Shown: positions 43,198-52,739, numbered from the stretch's first letter. The stretch is DNA of 64,000 nucleotides from Streptomyces chartreusis (GCF_008704715.1 NZ_CP023689.1:6944001-7008000); one strand, 5' to 3'. Numbers and translations: made by a program. Notes: a model not told the origin generated them from the letters alone.

Positions 43198-45084
43198 TTG
43201 CTGTTCCGCGCGTCCGCGAAAACGGTCGCCGTCATGGCACTCGACGGTTCGCTGTTCCTGCACCTCACCGACCAGTTCGTCCACATGCACGGCTACCGGC
43301 CTGGGGCCTCGGAGGTGCGTTCCTGGGAGCGCAGCATCCCCGTGCTGGCCGCCGCACTCAACGACGCCGGTCTGGGCGACGTGGAGGTCATGCTGGAGTA
43401 CGCGCTCCCGCTGAACAGCAAGCGCGCCGACGTCGTCCTCGCCGGAGTGCACCCGGTCACGGGAGAGCCCTCCTATGTCGTGGTGGAGCTGAAGCAGTGG
43501 AGCCAAGCACTGCCTCACGAGGACGACCCCACCCTGTGTCATGTCGACGTCTATGCCCATCCGGTGCTCAACCCCATCGAGCAGGTGCGCCGCTACTGCG
43601 AATACCTCGTCAATTTCAACGGGGCGGTGGCCGAACACGGGCACCGGGTGGCCGGAGTGGCATATCTGCACAACGCCACCGAGTTCGGAGTGACCGGGCT
43701 GCGGGAGATCGAGCGTGACGGCCACGGACTGCTCTTCACCGCGGAACGCCGAGGCGCCTTCCTAGACCACCTTCGTGCGAGGCTGAGCGACAAGCACCCG
43801 GGGGCCCGGACGGCGGACGAGCTCCACGCAGGCGCCACGGTGCCGTCGAAACAGCTCATGTCCGTGGCCGCTGAGGAGGTGCGCGAGCGCACACAGTTCG
43901 TTCTCCTCGACGAGCAGCAGGTCGCGTACCGCATGGTGCTCAACGCGGTGGAGAAGGCGAAGCGCGCCGACCGCAAGGAGGTCGTCATCGTCACGGGCGG
44001 CCCCGGCACCGGCAAGAGCGTCATTGCTCTCCAACTGCTCGGTGAGCTCTACAGGCGCGGGGTTTCGGCACTGCACGCCACCGGCTCACAGTCGTTCACG
44101 AAGACGATGAGGAAGGTCGCCGGAGCCCGCAAGCGCGAAGTCCAGGACCTGTTCAAGTATTTCAACAGCTTCATGACGGCCGAAAAGAACAGCCTGGGTG
44201 CCCTGATCTGCGACGAGGCGCACCGCGTCCGGGAGACTTCGGCCAACCGCTACACGCGCGCCGCGCACCGTACAGGCAAGGCACAGATCGACGAACTCAT
44301 CGACGTGGCCTACGTGCCTGTTTTCTTCCTGGACGAGCACCAGGTCGTCCGCCCTGGTGAGATGGGCACGGTGGCCGAGATCAAGGCGGCAGCGGCGAAG
44401 CGGGGCATTCCCTGCAGTGTCGTCCCGTTGGACAGCCAGTTCCGCTGCGGTGGCAGTGACGCCTACCTGCGCTGGGTGGTCCGTCTCCTCGGCCTGGAGC
44501 CGGGTGGGCCGGTCGTATGGGAACCTGACGACCGCATGCGGTTGCTGGTCGCCGACAGTCCGCAGGAGATGGAAGCCTTCCTCGAAGCGCGCCGGGCCCA
44601 TGACTACGGCGCTCGCATGTCCGCCGGCTACTGCTGGCGTTGGTCCCCGGAACCCAAGCCCGGCGACCCGCTCCCGCCCGACGTCGTCATCGGCGACTGG
44701 GTCCGTCCCTGGAATCTGCGCGGCGACCGCGCCGTCGCCGGCGCGCCACCGGCAGCCCTGTGGGCCACCGACCCGGCCGGCTTCGGTCAGGTCGGGTGCG
44801 TCTACACCGCTCAGGGCTTCGAGTACGACTGGTCCGGTGTCATCATCGGCCCCGACCTGGTCTGGCGAGGCGACCGCTGGGTCACGGACCGCACGGAGTC
44901 CAAGGATCCGGTCTTCAAGCGCTCGACGCCGGATGCCGACGTGGACCGACTGATCCGCAACACATACAAGGTGCTTCTGACCCGCGGAATGGTCGGCACG
45001 GTCGTCTACTCCACGGACCGGGAAACCCGCGAGAAACTACGGGAGTTGGTGGGTGCTGAGCGGCGCGTGGCTGTCACGACGTAA
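43198..45084 (+). CDS. PD-(D/E)XK nuclease fused to DUF2075 (SF1-type) helicase, copy 1
   Basis: 628 residues. The N-terminal ~200 residues carry a restriction-endonuclease core: Asp in RADVVLAG (about residue 78) and E-L-K in VVVELKQW (about 97-99). The DUF2075 ATPase follows, with Walker A GGPGTGKS (about 267), Walker B ALICDEAHR (about 336), a QFRCGGSDAYLRW block and VGCVYTAQGFEYDWSGVIIG near the end. The TTG at 43198 lies 7 bases after GGGGG, and the protein from there aligns with the start of copy 2. A cytoplasmic nuclease-helicase, plausibly anti-phage. Function is inference. Confidence 0.87.
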   Translation: MLFRASAKTVAVMALDGSLFLHLTDQFVHMHGYRPGASEVRSWERSIPVLAAALNDAGLGDVEVMLEYALPLNSKRADVVLAGVHPVTGEPSYVVVELKQWSQALPHEDDPTLCHVDVYAHPVLNPIEQVRRYCEYLVNFNGAVAEHGHRVAGVAYLHNATEFGVTGLREIERDGHGLLFTAERRGAFLDHLRARLSDKHPGARTADELHAGATVPSKQLMSVAAEEVRERTQFVLLDEQQVAYRMVLNAVEKAKRADRKEVVIVTGGPGTGKSVIALQLLGELYRRGVSALHATGSQSFTKTMRKVAGARKREVQDLFKYFNSFMTAEKNSLGALICDEAHRVRETSANRYTRAAHRTGKAQIDELIDVAYVPVFFLDEHQVVRPGEMGTVAEIKAAAAKRGIPCSVVPLDSQFRCGGSDAYLRWVVRLLGLEPGGPVVWEPDDRMRLLVADSPQEMEAFLEARRAHDYGARMSAGYCWRWSPEPKPGDPLPPDVVIGDWVRPWNLRGDRAVAGAPPAALWATDPAGFGQVGCVYTAQGFEYDWSGVIIGPDLVWRGDRWVTDRTESKDPVFKRSTPDADVDRLIRNTYKVLLTRGMVGTVVYSTDRETREKLRELVGAERRVAVTT

Positions 45085-45195
45085 CGATCGGCCTGAACCC
45101 ACAGCTTTTCCGCCAACTTGCCGCTGATATGCCGTGAGTTGGGCGGGAGGAGCTCGCATGAGCTGTAGCGCTCCCTAAGATCGCCCGTACCAATT

Positions 45196-45265
45196 GCGGC
45201 CCGACGGGCTTCCCCTGCGCCAGGACACGCCCCCACCCGCACGAGTCACTCGTGCCCTGGGGGAA
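45196..45265 (+). promoter_or_regulatory. Structured 5' leader of nuclease-helicase 2
   Basis: It has the same 18-base opening as the leader at 43105. A short hairpin CCTG-CGC-CAGG (45214-45224) follows. The main hairpin pairs CCCCCA (45230-45235) with TGGGGG (45258-45263) around GCACGAG/CTCGTGC. The loops and spacer differ from leader 1, while the paired arms are kept. The Shine-Dalgarno GGGGGAA for the GTG at 45273 lies in the 3' arm. Confidence 0.78.
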
Positions 45266-45272
45266 CCACCTC

Positions 45273-47411
45273 GTGTCCATGCTCCTGCTGAGGCTGTCTG
45301 CGCAGGACCTGCTCACTCTGAACTCGAGGCGCCGGATGGTGCCCCACCTCGCGGCGAGGTGGAAGCACTTCCGGAAAACCGAAGCCTCGCTCTCCGAACG
45401 AACCGCCTGGGCGGAGAGTCTCGTTGAACTGGCCCAGGACCTCATCGAGGCGGGTCGCGGCAACGTGGAGATGATCGTCGAATGCGGTGCGACCGCCGAC
45501 GAACCCGAGAATCCCCACGACCAGCGCCTGATCGACGTGGTGCTCGCCGGGCACCACCCCGAGACCCACCGCCCGTCGTACCAACTCGTGGAGCTGAAAA
45601 GATGGTCCACGGTAACGCGAGTCGAGGAGGCCACTGCCGAACTGGTCCATGTTCCGGGAATCTGCGAGCCGAAGCGACACCCCGCCCTGCAACTGCGCGA
45701 GTACTACCAGCTCTTCACGGGCGACGAGGGCCCGCTGGCCGGACACCGCATCGAATGCGGCGGCTTCACGTATCTCCACAATGCCACGGAGGAGTCCGTA
45801 AGGCCGCTGTTGTCCGTCGATGCACCCATGGGCCCCTACGCGCGCACCTACACCAAGGACCGTCGCAACAGGCTGCTTGCCGACTTGAACAAGCACTTCG
45901 CGGAAGAAGGCGGTGCCTCGGCAGCCGAGCTGCTGCTGCAGGGCCTGAGCCTCCGCAACACGCCGCTTCTCGACGCCATGATCAAGTCCCGTGGTGAGGA
46001 CACCGTGTTTGCGCTGCGGGGAAAGCAAAAGGAGGTCGCCGAGGACGTACTGGAGAAGGCTTCGTTCATCCTTGGCGATCCGGACCAGCCGGGCCTCATA
46101 CCGGATGACCGCCGTGCCGTGTTCATCATCACGGGTGGCGCGGGCACGGGGAAAAGCGCTGTAGGACTGGAACTCAAGGCAGAGTTCGAAGCTGCCGGGC
46201 GAACGGTGAAGTATGCGAGCGGCAGTCGAGCCTTCAACGGGGCGCTGCAGGAGCACGTGGGTTACGGCGACAAGGAATTCAAGAAGAGCTTTACCTACTT
46301 CAGCAACTTCGTCACACCACCCGAGCCGCCTCTTGATGTCCTCATCTGTGATGAGGCCCACCGCATGAGGGACCGCACCACCAACCGCTACCTGCCCGCA
46401 GAGCGGCAGGGAACGAAACCTCAGGTGGAAGAGCTGCTGGACGCGTCCCGTCTCACAGTGTTCTTTCTCGACGGAAGCCAGACTGTTCGTCCGAATGAAG
46501 TGGGCACGGTCGACCTGATCGAGAACGCCGCCAAGGCCCGAGGCCTCCTGCCGGGCCGCCACGAACTCACCGACCAGTACCGCTGCGGGGGGAGCGACGG
46601 GTATGTGCGCTGGGTGCAGGACCTTCTGGGACTGACAGGAGACGAACTGCGGACGTGGACACCTGACGGGCTGATGCATGTCGAGGTCGCCGACAGCCCG
46701 GAGGAGCTGGAGCGGATCATCAGGACGGAGTCCGAGGCCGGTGCCTCGGCGCGTATGGTCGCCGGCTTTTGCTGGCCCTGGTCCAAACCGCGAGGCAAGG
46801 GAAAGGGCAGATGGCTGGAGGAGGACGTGCGCATCGGCGGCTGGCATCAGCCCTGGAACGCCGACAGCGGCAGTTGGTGCGAGAACGGGACAGTGCCTCC
46901 TTCAAAGATCTGGTCGGTGGACCCGGCAGGCATCAACCAGATCGGCTGCGTTTACACCGCCCAGGGCCTGGAGTGGGACTGGTGCGGCGTGATCATGGGC
47001 AAGGACATGGTGCGCCGCGACGGCCGTTGGATCTTTCGGCGCGGCAAGACGCGCAAGGACCCGGAAACAGGGGTCAAGCGCGTCGCGGTCCCCGGTTCCT
47101 TCGACCCGAGGCTGCGATGGAAGAACCTGAGCGAGGAGGACTTCGGGCGGTGCATCCGGCACGCTTACCACGTCCTCATGACACGGGCGAGCCGCGCGAC
47201 CGTCCTCTACTCCACGGACGAGGAGACGCAGGCATATCTGAGGGAGGCCGTCGGTGACGTGCAGATACACGGCCTGCGGCCCACGTGGGACAACCTTCCA
47301 CCCATAGCCAGGGTCCCTCACCTTCCCCGCCCTACGGGGAAGCGCAACCGTTCACGCAGCCGGAAGTCGAAGCAGAACCAGCCCCACTCCGAGCAGCGAC
47401 CCCTTTTCTGA
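45273..47411 (+). CDS. PD-(D/E)XK nuclease fused to DUF2075 (SF1-type) helicase, copy 2
   Basis: 712 residues and paralogous to the preceding gene over its length. The nuclease core has IDVVLAGHHP (Asp about residue 88) and LVELKRW (about 107-109). The ATPase has GGAGTGKS (about 288), VLICDEAHRMR (about 355), QYRCGGSDGYVRW and IGCVYTAQGLEWDWCGVIMG. A basic tail rich in Arg, Lys and Ser ends the protein. The GTG at 45273 is 7 bases after the GGGGGAA site; an ATG at 45279 is an alternative. The copies are divergent enough to have distinct roles, perhaps as a heteromer. Confidence 0.87.
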   Translation: MSMLLLRLSAQDLLTLNSRRRMVPHLAARWKHFRKTEASLSERTAWAESLVELAQDLIEAGRGNVEMIVECGATADEPENPHDQRLIDVVLAGHHPETHRPSYQLVELKRWSTVTRVEEATAELVHVPGICEPKRHPALQLREYYQLFTGDEGPLAGHRIECGGFTYLHNATEESVRPLLSVDAPMGPYARTYTKDRRNRLLADLNKHFAEEGGASAAELLLQGLSLRNTPLLDAMIKSRGEDTVFALRGKQKEVAEDVLEKASFILGDPDQPGLIPDDRRAVFIITGGAGTGKSAVGLELKAEFEAAGRTVKYASGSRAFNGALQEHVGYGDKEFKKSFTYFSNFVTPPEPPLDVLICDEAHRMRDRTTNRYLPAERQGTKPQVEELLDASRLTVFFLDGSQTVRPNEVGTVDLIENAAKARGLLPGRHELTDQYRCGGSDGYVRWVQDLLGLTGDELRTWTPDGLMHVEVADSPEELERIIRTESEAGASARMVAGFCWPWSKPRGKGKGRWLEEDVRIGGWHQPWNADSGSWCENGTVPPSKIWSVDPAGINQIGCVYTAQGLEWDWCGVIMGKDMVRRDGRWIFRRGKTRKDPETGVKRVAVPGSFDPRLRWKNLSEEDFGRCIRHAYHVLMTRASRATVLYSTDEETQAYLREAVGDVQIHGLRPTWDNLPPIARVPHLPRPTGKRNRSRSRKSKQNQPHSEQRPLF

Positions 47412-47456
47412 GGATCTGAGGAGTGGCGGGCTCTCCGGGCCCGCCACATGCCTGCC

Positions 47457-47585
47457 TCAGACGAGCAGGTGCGCTGCCGCCGCCAGCGCCTCCAACACAA
47501 GGTTGGAGACGACTCCGGCGGCGGCGCCGACCAGGATCTCGCGGATCCAGGGGCGACGCGCAGGCTTGTACTCGACCGGTTCCAT
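47457..47585 (-). CDS. DUF6408-like single-helix mini-protein
   Basis: 42 residues from an ATG at 47585 with GGAG upstream. A basic head (MEPVEYKPARRPWIRE) is followed by one membrane helix (ILVGAAAGVVSNLVLEALAAAAHLLV). This agrees with my memory of the DUF6408 family of tiny Streptomyces membrane proteins. It is convergent with the second nuclease-helicase gene, 45 bases away. A small membrane effector or a toxin-like peptide is possible, but nothing shows this directly. Confidence 0.72.
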   Translation of the reverse strand: MEPVEYKPARRPWIREILVGAAAGVVSNLVLEALAAAAHLLV

Positions 47586-48061
47586 GAAGGGCCACTCCAG
47601 GTTGTGAGTTCGGAATGGCAGGGATCGCCCTACCGGGCATCCGCCCTCACCGAAGTGAGGTCCACATGGTGGATTCACCATCCGTCACTCACGACCAGCG
47701 GACTGGACCGCGGCTCCGCCTCGTACCCTCCGGGAAGGTGCGCAGCGAGTGACAAGCCTAGCGCACAGCCCAGACACCGAATCAGAGCAAGTCCCATGCA
47801 ATCGGAGGGAGTTAGAGTGCGTGATCGGCTCAGACGGTCTTCCCTGCAGGACCCCTGATTGTGGCGGTGCTTGACCTCTGAAGGGGTGTGCCTGCGGTGA
47901 CGTGCGCGAATGTCGTGTATGTACTTCCTTTACTGAGGCTTCTCATGTCAGTGCCAGCCACTAGGTTCGACGCACCTGGGGGTTTCGCCTTCCCGTGGCG
48001 GGTAGCTCCCGAAGCATCTGATGGGGTGGGTGGACGGTACGACTGGCGGGGACGGCGTGAG
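47586..48061. other. Gap with no supported gene
   Basis: About 475 bases upstream of the NERD remnant. A frame from 47888 runs into the NERD sequence, but its first part (to 48061) has no recognisable domain. The conserved start of such proteins is likely the ATG at 48062 (MREGGRWKTVTESEFDHE). A promoter for the DUF6408 gene should lie near 47600. Confidence 0.4.
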
Positions 48062-48840
48062 ATGCGGGAAGGCGGCCGGTGGAAAACGGTCACCGAGTCT
48101 GAGTTCGACCATGAAGGTCGCGGCTTGGAGGCGATCCGGAATGAGCTTCCGGACTCCGACCCGTGGCGGGTCTGGTCGAACTTCATGTTCACTGCGGACA
48201 CCGGGCATGTCCGCGAGGTAGATCTGCTGGTCGTCGCGCCGGGCGGCATGTGGATGATCGAGCTCAAGAACTGGCACGGCTCGCTCACCTCCGAGAACGG
48301 CACCTGGGTACAGACCACCCCGGGAGGCAGGCGCTGCACCCACGGCAACTCCAGCACCTGGTCAACAAGAAGGCCAAGGAACTGGCCGTTCTGCTGGCGC
48401 AGAACGGTAAGCGGGTGTGGGTGGGCGAAGCCGTTTGCTTCACCGACGGCGCGCTGCGGGTGCGCCTGCCCGCTCACGACCAGAACGGTGTGTACGCCGT
48501 CCGCCAGCCCTCCGGTTACGCGGTCGGCCCCGCGCTGATCTTCGACTACCACCCGGACACCCTGAAGCTGGACGAGTACCTGATCCAGTACGGCGAGAAG
48601 CTGGACTTCCACGGCCGGATGGCGCCGGTCCGCCAGCTCGCCGAGAACACGCGCTCCACGCACTCCAGCCGTATCCACCACCGGGCGCTCGCCGCCCGCT
48701 CCGTGCTTGTCGTCCCCCGGCCGCGCGGCAGGAAGGGGCCGGGCCGTGGGGGAGGAAGCCGCCTGGCTCACCCCGCGCCTCCAGATCTCCGCTGTTACGA
48801 CTGCCGTCCGGTGAGCATCAGGTCCCGGTCCGTCTCTTAG
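48062..48840 (+). pseudogene. NERD-domain protein, frameshifted and truncated
   Basis: The first frame reads a nuclease-related (NERD) domain: HVREVDLLVVAPGGMWMIELKNWHG with the Asp and E-L-K residues. After WVQTTPGGRR (near 48335) the similarity jumps to another frame, which continues HLVNKKAKELAVLLAQNGKRVWVGEAVCFTDGALRV. That frame loses sense soon after RIHHRALAARS. Full-length relatives are long proteins in which NERD is followed by a protein kinase or helicase. Only the head survives here, so this is a relic. Confidence 0.75.
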
Positions 48841-48877
48841 CAACACCCGCACGTGAACGACGTGCACCCCGCGGACC

Positions 48878-49615
48878 TCACAGCGCGTCGACCCCGCTCA
48901 CCTTCCACCCCCCGTCCGTGTGGGTCATCGTCATCCGCACCCGGTTCAGGTCCACCCGAGCCCCCGAGACCTGTGTGCTCTCGGTGACCTGGTTGATGAA
49001 GAGCAGGACCACGACCTTGTCCAGGGATGCCGATACGACGGAGGCGGCCGGGGTTCCGGTGGCGGGGGCGGCGATCGTGGCCTTTACGACGGCCCGGTAC
49101 TTCTTGGCCGTCGGGCCGACCACGGCCTTCGTGGTCTTGCCGTACTCGGCGCGGAAGCCGCCCGTCAGGTGGGTGCGGGCGCTCGTGAAGTCCTTGTCCA
49201 GGTGACGGTAGTCGTAGGAGAGGACGAGCGGTGCGGCCTTCTGCGCGGCGGTGAGTGCCTGGGTCCGGGCGCTTTCCGTCCGGTGTCCGTCCCGGTACTG
49301 CCAGCCCAGTACGGCGGTTGCCACCAGGGCGGCCAGCAGGAGGACGCCGAGTACCAGCGTGAGCAGGCCGCGTCCACGGGGGTGCACCTCGGCCTCGGCC
49401 TCGTCCTTTGGCGGCGCGTCCTCCTCGAACGATTCGAGCGACGGCTCCGGCGGGTCCTCCCAGCCGTTCTTCGGGGCCTCGATGAGCACCGTGCGGCCGG
49501 CGACGGAGGCCTCCGGCGCCGGTACGCGGTGGCCGCGCTCCGCTCGCTTGGCCGCGGCACGGGCGGCCGCCGTCATGGTGCGCCGGGTGCCGGTGCTCGG
49601 GGTCGTCTTCGGCAT
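48878..49615 (-). CDS. Mce-associated membrane protein 2
   Basis: 245 residues. A long cytoplasmic, acidic N-terminus leads to one membrane helix (GLLTLVLGVLLLAALVATAVLGW, about residues 84-106). The outer domain is of the kind seen in Mce-associated (Mas/VirB8-like) proteins: ALVLSYDYRHLDKDFTSARTHLTGGFRAEY-type sequence. The ATG at 49615 follows AGAGGAG. It is last in the mce operon and should help stabilise or assemble the lipid transporter. Confidence 0.85.
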   Translation of the reverse strand: MPKTTPSTGTRRTMTAAARAAAKRAERGHRVPAPEASVAGRTVLIEAPKNGWEDPPEPSLESFEEDAPPKDEAEAEVHPRGRGLLTLVLGVLLLAALVATAVLGWQYRDGHRTESARTQALTAAQKAAPLVLSYDYRHLDKDFTSARTHLTGGFRAEYGKTTKAVVGPTAKKYRAVVKATIAAPATGTPAASVVSASLDKVVVLLFINQVTESTQVSGARVDLNRVRMTMTHTDGGWKVSGVDAL

Positions 49616-49660
49616 GGTCGTACTCCTCTGTGGTGCTTGTCAGCCGAGCTGTGGTGCTCG

Positions 49661-50152
49661 TCAGCCGACGAACTCGACGTCGGACGTCAGCCAGCGCCCG
49701 TCCCGGTGGACCAGGTCCAGTTGCAGGCGGTACGTGCGCGCCTCTCCTTGGGGCACAGCCGTGTTCGTCACCTTGCTGTCGGCGACCACCAGTACTCGGG
49801 CCGAGTCCTCGGCGGAGCGGACGATGCCTGCCTCCAGGACCTGGCCCTCCGAGACGGACTTGTTCGCCGCTACGAGCCGCGTCAGTTGCCGCGTCTGTGC
49901 CGCGAACTGCTTCTTGAAGTCGCCCGTCGCGCCCGCCAGTACGTTCGCGCTGTCGCGGTCGTAGTGGCGGTAGTCGAGGGAGGTGAAGTTGAGTGCTGAC
50001 TGGCGGGCCGCGGCCAGGATGTCCTGGTGGCGCTGGTCCGATTCGTGTTGTGCGTGGAGGCCCACGGCCAGCCAGATCGTGAGTGCGGTGGTCAGGACCG
50101 TCGCGGCGACGAGTCCTGCCGTCACCGCCCTGGAACTCCGCCAGTTCTTCAT
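49661..50152 (-). CDS. Mce-associated membrane protein 1
   Basis: 163 residues with one membrane helix near the N-terminus (AVTAGLVAATVLTTALTIWLAVGL). The outer domain shares the FTSLDYRHYDRDSANVLAGATGDFKKQF signature with the next gene. The ATG at 50152 overlaps the mceF stop (ATGA), matching the 4-base overlaps used through the operon; upstream starts at 50176 or 50182 are possible. Predicted accessory subunit of the Mce importer. Confidence 0.85.
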   Translation of the reverse strand: MKNWRSSRAVTAGLVAATVLTTALTIWLAVGLHAQHESDQRHQDILAAARQSALNFTSLDYRHYDRDSANVLAGATGDFKKQFAAQTRQLTRLVAANKSVSEGQVLEAGIVRSAEDSARVLVVADSKVTNTAVPQGEARTYRLQLDLVHRDGRWLTSDVEFVG

Positions 50153-51417
50153 GCCATCGGGCCGACGAGCAGCCATTGCCACGACTCCTTTCCGAACACG
50201 GCCTGCTGGCCGCCCTTCGAGCCGATCTCGACGGCCCTTCCGTCCGGGCCGGTGGTGGTGCCGGTCTCCGGGTCGTACGGGGTGACGTACGCCGCCCGAT
50301 CTGCCTCGTCGGCAGCTCCTGGAGCGTTCTGCGCTCCCCGCACCGACGACTCGCTGCCCCGCGGCAGCGTGCAGCGGGCCTGCCTATTCGCCTCGCGCGT
50401 GCTCGTGTCGGCAGGGTCGCGGCGGGCCGTGCCGTAACCCTTCGTGCAGGCCGGCGGGTCGTCGGCGTTCACCACCAGGCCGAAGTGGGTGGTGCCGTCG
50501 CCCGGGATGACCGTGTAACTGCCCGCCACCATCACCGGGAAGGTGACCAGGGCCTGTTCCACGCCGGGGAGGCGGGCCAAGGTCACCTGGCCGCCGCTGA
50601 TCAGGTTCGCCAGCAGGACCGACAGTTCGGGGCCCACCGACTTCAGCAGCGAGTTCACCTCCTGCGCCGCCGGTCTCGCGTTGCCGATCAGCCTTCGCAG
50701 GTCCCCGTCGCTCGCCTTCAACTGAGCCGTCAGCGCTGCCAGATCGCTCGCGAATGATTTGATCGACGAGCCCTGGTCCGCCTGTGTCTTCAGTACCTTC
50801 CGCGAGTCCTCGATGAGCGCGATCGTCTCCGGCAGCGCCTCCGACGCCGACTCGATCAGCACGTTCCCCGAGTCCACCAGACGGCTCAGGTTCGGGCCCG
50901 TGCCCGCGAACGCCTTGCCCAACTCGTCGACCGTGACCCGCAGATCCTTCTTCCCCACCGAGTTCACCAGGCGGTCCAGGCTGAGGACCAGGTCCGTCGT
51001 CGGCAGCGGTACGCGTGTGCTCTCGCGCGGGATCGTGCCGCCGTCCAGCAGATACGGACCCTTGGACGTACGGGGTTGCAGGTCCACGTACTGCTCGCCC
51101 ACCGCCGAGCGGTTCGCCACCACGGCGAGTGTGTTCGCCGGGATGCGCGGTGCCCCGTCCTCGATGTCCAGGGCGACCGAGACGCCGTCCGCGCCCGTCA
51201 GATGCAGCGCACCCACCCTGCCCACCGGCACCCCGCGATACGTCACCTCGGCGCCGGGGAAAATCCCCCCGGACTCGGCGAAGTCCGCCCGGACCGTGTA
51301 GCCGCGGTCCAGTACCTCGTCCACCAACCCGGTGTACTCGGCGCCGACGTACGACACCCCTACGGCGGTGATGGTGGCGAAGGCGAGCAACTGGGCCTTG
51401 ACCGTCCGTGTGATCAC
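50149..51417 (-). CDS. mceF: Mce family protein MceF
   Basis: 422 residues. An N-terminal membrane helix is followed by the MlaD/MCE domain (YTVRADFAESGGIFPGAEVTYRGVPVGRVGAL onward) and the helical 'cholesterol-uptake' region. The C-terminus is extended and polar. The GTG at 51417 overlaps the mceE stop. As one of six Mce subunits it should form part of the periplasm-spanning lipid tunnel. Confidence 0.92.
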   Translation of the reverse strand: MITRTVKAQLLAFATITAVGVSYVGAEYTGLVDEVLDRGYTVRADFAESGGIFPGAEVTYRGVPVGRVGALHLTGADGVSVALDIEDGAPRIPANTLAVVANRSAVGEQYVDLQPRTSKGPYLLDGGTIPRESTRVPLPTTDLVLSLDRLVNSVGKKDLRVTVDELGKAFAGTGPNLSRLVDSGNVLIESASEALPETIALIEDSRKVLKTQADQGSSIKSFASDLAALTAQLKASDGDLRRLIGNARPAAQEVNSLLKSVGPELSVLLANLISGGQVTLARLPGVEQALVTFPVMVAGSYTVIPGDGTTHFGLVVNADDPPACTKGYGTARRDPADTSTREANRQARCTLPRGSESSVRGAQNAPGAADEADRAAYVTPYDPETGTTTGPDGRAVEIGSKGGQQAVFGKESWQWLLVGPMA

Positions 51418-52739
51418 GGCTGGACTCCCTTCAGCATCAGCTCGGCCAGGGCGAGGTCGATCCCCTTCGGCCCGTCGCCCCCGGCGCCGTAGCCGCCGCC
51501 GTACTCGCCGTAGCTGCTGGTGCACACCGGCGGGCACAGCGGGTCGCCACCGCCGTCGGAAGGGGCCGAGGGGGACGACGGCACGCCCGGTGTGCTCGGG
51601 AGCGCGGTGGGTGCCGGGACGGTCGGCGGGCTCGGGAGATCCGATACGTCCGGGAGGTCCGGGGTCTCCGGAAGTCCGGGTCCCTGGGGCTTCCCGTCGC
51701 CACCCCGACCGCCGCCCGGCTTCTCCGTCAAGTTGCCGTAGATCCCGGCCAGGTCGAGGTCGGCCGTGATGTGGAGATTGACGTAGTCACCCTTGATGGC
51801 GTCCACCGCGTTGCGCGGGAAGGGGTAAGTCGTCAGCAGTTCCAGGGAGTTGGGCAGGTCATCGCCCGCCTTGTTGAGTTGTTGCAGGATCGGGCGCAGC
51901 TGTCTCAGGTTCGCGACCGTGTCGTCGTGCGACGCGTTGACCACCCTGGTGCCTGTCTTGCCGAGCTTCGACAACGACGTGAGCATGCGCGTCAGGTCCC
52001 GCCGCTGGTCGGCCAGGACCTTCAGGGCCGGCGGCATCGCGTCCACGGCCTCGGCGATGGTCCTCTTCTCCCGGCCGAGGCGCTTGGCCAGCCGGTCCAC
52101 CGCCTTCAGCGCCCGGACGATGTCCTGCTTCTGCTCGTCCAGGCCGCCCAGGAACACGTTCAGCTCCTTCAGCAGGGACCCGACCCGGTTCTCCCGTCCC
52201 TCCAGCGCCTTGTTCAGTTCCACGGTGATCGTCTTGAGCTGCGCCACACCACCGCCATTGAGCAGGGCGGACAGGGCGGACAGCACCTCCTCGATCTCCG
52301 GGTTGCGGCCGCTGCGGGACAGGGGGATCGCGTCGCCGTCCTTGAGGCGTCCGACCGGAGTGGTGTCCGTCGGCCTGGACAGCGCCACGTACTTCTCGCC
52401 GAGCATGCTGGTCTGCCGCAGCTCCGCGATCGCGTTGGCGGGCAGTTCGACCGAGTCGGCGACCCGGAGTCGTACGCGTGCGTGCCAGCCGTCCAGCTCC
52501 ACCTTCTCGACGGCGCCCACGGTGACGTCGTCGACCTTCACCGCCGACTGCGGCACCAGGTCGAGGACGTCACGGAACTCGACGGTGACGTGGTAAGCGT
52601 CGCCGTCCGAGGCCGCTCCGCCGGGCAGCTGGACGTCGTACCAGCCCTTGAACTCGCAGCCGGACAGGAGCAGCGAGCCGACGGCCGCCCAGGCCGCCAC
52701 CTTGCCCTTGCGCAGCGCGCTCGCGCGCGGCACTCTCAT
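51414..52739 (-). CDS. mceE: Mce family lipoprotein MceE
   Basis: 441 residues. The signal peptide ends in the lipobox LLSGC (about residue 28), as expected for the MceE/LprN position. MCE-domain strands (YHVTVEFRDVLDLVPQSAVKVDDVTVGAVEKV) and a long helical region follow. A Pro/Gly/Ser-rich tail contains four cysteines near the end. It is coupled to mceD and mceF by 4-base overlaps. Confidence 0.92.
   Translation of the reverse strand: MRVPRASALRKGKVAAWAAVGSLLLSGCEFKGWYDVQLPGGAASDGDAYHVTVEFRDVLDLVPQSAVKVDDVTVGAVEKVELDGWHARVRLRVADSVELPANAIAELRQTSMLGEKYVALSRPTDTTPVGRLKDGDAIPLSRSGRNPEIEEVLSALSALLNGGGVAQLKTITVELNKALEGRENRVGSLLKELNVFLGGLDEQKQDIVRALKAVDRLAKRLGREKRTIAEAVDAMPPALKVLADQRRDLTRMLTSLSKLGKTGTRVVNASHDDTVANLRQLRPILQQLNKAGDDLPNSLELLTTYPFPRNAVDAIKGDYVNLHITADLDLAGIYGNLTEKPGGGRGGDGKPQGPGLPETPDLPDVSDLPSPPTVPAPTALPSTPGVPSSPSAPSDGGGDPLCPPVCTSSYGEYGGGYGAGGDGPKGIDLALAELMLKGVQP

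Noticed and set aside
48062..48840. NERD gene as PglW of a Pgl/BREX system
   Set aside because: The gene is truncated and shifted, and no PglX, PglY or PglZ is present in the window.
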